Assembly: GCA_947501315.1 (NCBI GenBank)
Contig: CANMXH010000133.1
Location: forward strand, 1 to 6,262
DNA length: 6,262 nt
Direction of reading: 5' to 3'
DNA from: Caulobacteraceae bacterium
Lineage (GTDB): Bacteria; Pseudomonadota; Alphaproteobacteria; Caulobacterales; Caulobacteraceae
In this document: in pieces, positions 5,331-6,262 of the stretch
How positions within the stretch are numbered: position 1 is the stretch's first letter
Layout of the letters: the number at the start of each line of letters is the position of its first letter
Translations under genes and position numbers: made by a program
Notes under the pieces: model-generated
What the model saw: the letters and a program-made list of their open reading frames with translations, nothing else
Databases searched by the model: none
Told to the model about the DNA's origin: nothing

Positions 5331-6262
5331 ATGATTCCTGCCCGCCGTCTCGGCATTCTCACCCTTATCCCAGGCCTGATTCCCGGCCTGATCGCCTGTG
5401 TCGCGGTCGCCCTGGTGGCGGTGGCTGTCCAGGCGCTGGAGGTCCGGCTGTTCGGGCGGGGGTGGATTGACGCCATCGTACTGTCCATCCTGATCGGCGC
5501 CGCGATCCGCAGCGTCTGGACGCCCCCGGCCGCGATCCTTCCCGGCATCGAGTTCAGCGCCCGCAGCCTGCTGGAGATGGCTGTGGTGCTGCTCGGTGCC
5601 TCGGTCAGCGCCGCGACCGTGATCGCCATCGGTCCCGGCCTGCTGGCGGGCACGGCGGTGGTCGTCGTCCTCGCCCTGCTCGTCAGCTACGGCATCGGCC
5701 GTCTGCTTCGCCTGCCGCACCGGATGGCTGTCCTGATCGCCTGCGGCAATGCCATCTGCGGGAACTCCGCCATCGCCGCCGTCGCCCCCGTGATCGAGGC
5801 CGAGGCCGAGGACGTCTCGGCGGCCATTGCCTTCACGGCTGTACTCGGGATTGCGGTGGTGCTTCTTTTGCCGCTGCTCGGTGCGGCCCTGCAGCTCACG
5901 GACATCCGTTACGGCGTGCTCGCCGGACTGACAGTCTATGCCGTGCCCCAGGTGGTTGCGGCGACACTGCCCGTAGGGGCCGTGGCCAACCAGGCCGGAA
6001 CCCTGATCAAGCTGGTACGGGTGCTGATGCTGGGGCCGGTCTGCCTGTGTCTGGCGATCGTCACCGCCCTTCGCGGCCATGGCCGCGACAGCAGCCTGGA
6101 ACGGACGTCGCCAGTGCGTGGCCTGGCCATCCAGCAGCTGGTCCCATGGTTCATCATCGGCTTCCTGCTGCTGATGGTCGCCCGTTCGATGAACCTGATC
6201 CCCCCCGTCTTTCTGCCCGCCCTGGCCGACTCGGCCAAGGTTCTGACCATCCTGTCGATGGC
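5331..6262 (+). CDS. YeiH/UPF0324-family putative membrane transporter (3' end beyond window)
   Basis: Read directly from the plus strand, this frame stays open from an ATG at 5331 to the window end (310 codons and two bases) with no stop, so the C-terminus is missing. The product is an inner-membrane protein with several hydrophobic helices, for example about residues 9-35, 47-60, 80-100, 103-123, 165-187, 228-246 and 268-287. The conserved core C-G-N-A-I-C-G-N-S-A-I-A-A (138-150), then Y-A-V-P-Q-V-V-A-A-T (203-212) and G-T-L-I-K-L-V-R-V-L-M-L (223-234), are hallmarks of PF03601. Members are often annotated as putative sulfate exporters on limited evidence, so the substrate is open. Full-length members have about 330-350 residues, so little is missing. 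No ribosome binding site precedes 5331. An in-frame ATG at 5295 has AGGGG 14 bases upstream and would add 12 Pro-rich residues. It probably shares the glmM transcript. Confidence 0.92.
   Translation, partial: MIPARRLGILTLIPGLIPGLIACVAVALVAVAVQALEVRLFGRGWIDAIVLSILIGAAIRSVWTPPAAILPGIEFSARSLLEMAVVLLGASVSAATVIAIGPGLLAGTAVVVVLALLVSYGIGRLLRLPHRMAVLIACGNAICGNSAIAAVAPVIEAEAEDVSAAIAFTAVLGIAVVLLLPLLGAALQLTDIRYGVLAGLTVYAVPQVVAATLPVGAVANQAGTLIKLVRVLMLGPVCLCLAIVTALRGHGRDSSLERTSPVRGLAIQQLVPWFIIGFLLLMVARSMNLIPPVFLPALADSAKVLTILSM

Noticed and set aside
4926..6080. 384-aa minus-strand open frame, rich in Asp, Gly, Gln and His
   Set aside because: Antisense to the end of glmM and to the PF03601 gene, which carries clear family motifs. 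Low-complexity composition and no domain.

Overview
The window is ordinary GC-rich bacterial chromosome of alphaproteobacterial type. The GC-rich third positions, the Caulobacter-like look of GalU and GlmM, and a promoter that fits the Caulobacter housekeeping sigma consensus suggest Caulobacterales (Caulobacter or Brevundimonas relatives). This assignment is inferred from sequence character only. No mobile element, CRISPR array, tRNA, rRNA or anomalous-composition island is visible, and I see no new defence, toxin or other accessory system.

Layout. (1) Bases 2-1008, plus strand: an alpha/beta hydrolase closely resembling the ABHD10 family, whose start lies at or beyond the left edge, followed 26 bases later by a small lipoprotein gene. 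(2) Bases 1010-3758, minus strand: glmS followed by galU, separated by 55 bases that contain a perfect 8-bp stem-loop. The galU stop codon lies one base from the lipoprotein stop, so the two transcription units converge with no room for an intergenic terminator. (3) Bases 3759-3927: a 169-base divergent promoter region between glmS and glmM. (4) Bases 3928-6262, plus strand: glmM with a TTG start, then a membrane protein of the YeiH/UPF0324 (PF03601) family that runs off the right edge with no stop codon in the window.

How the genes work together. GlmS makes glucosamine-6-phosphate from fructose-6-phosphate and glutamine. GlmM isomerises it to glucosamine-1-phosphate, the substrate of GlmU (not in this window) for UDP-GlcNAc, the precursor of peptidoglycan and lipid A. 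GalU makes UDP-glucose from glucose-1-phosphate for surface polysaccharides. The central cluster therefore groups nucleotide-sugar supply for the cell envelope, with glmS(-galU) and glmM(-transporter) fired from a shared divergent control region. The most useful second-look items are regulatory: the divergent promoters, a hairpin in the glmS leader, the glmS-galU intercistronic hairpin, and the abutting convergent 3' ends.
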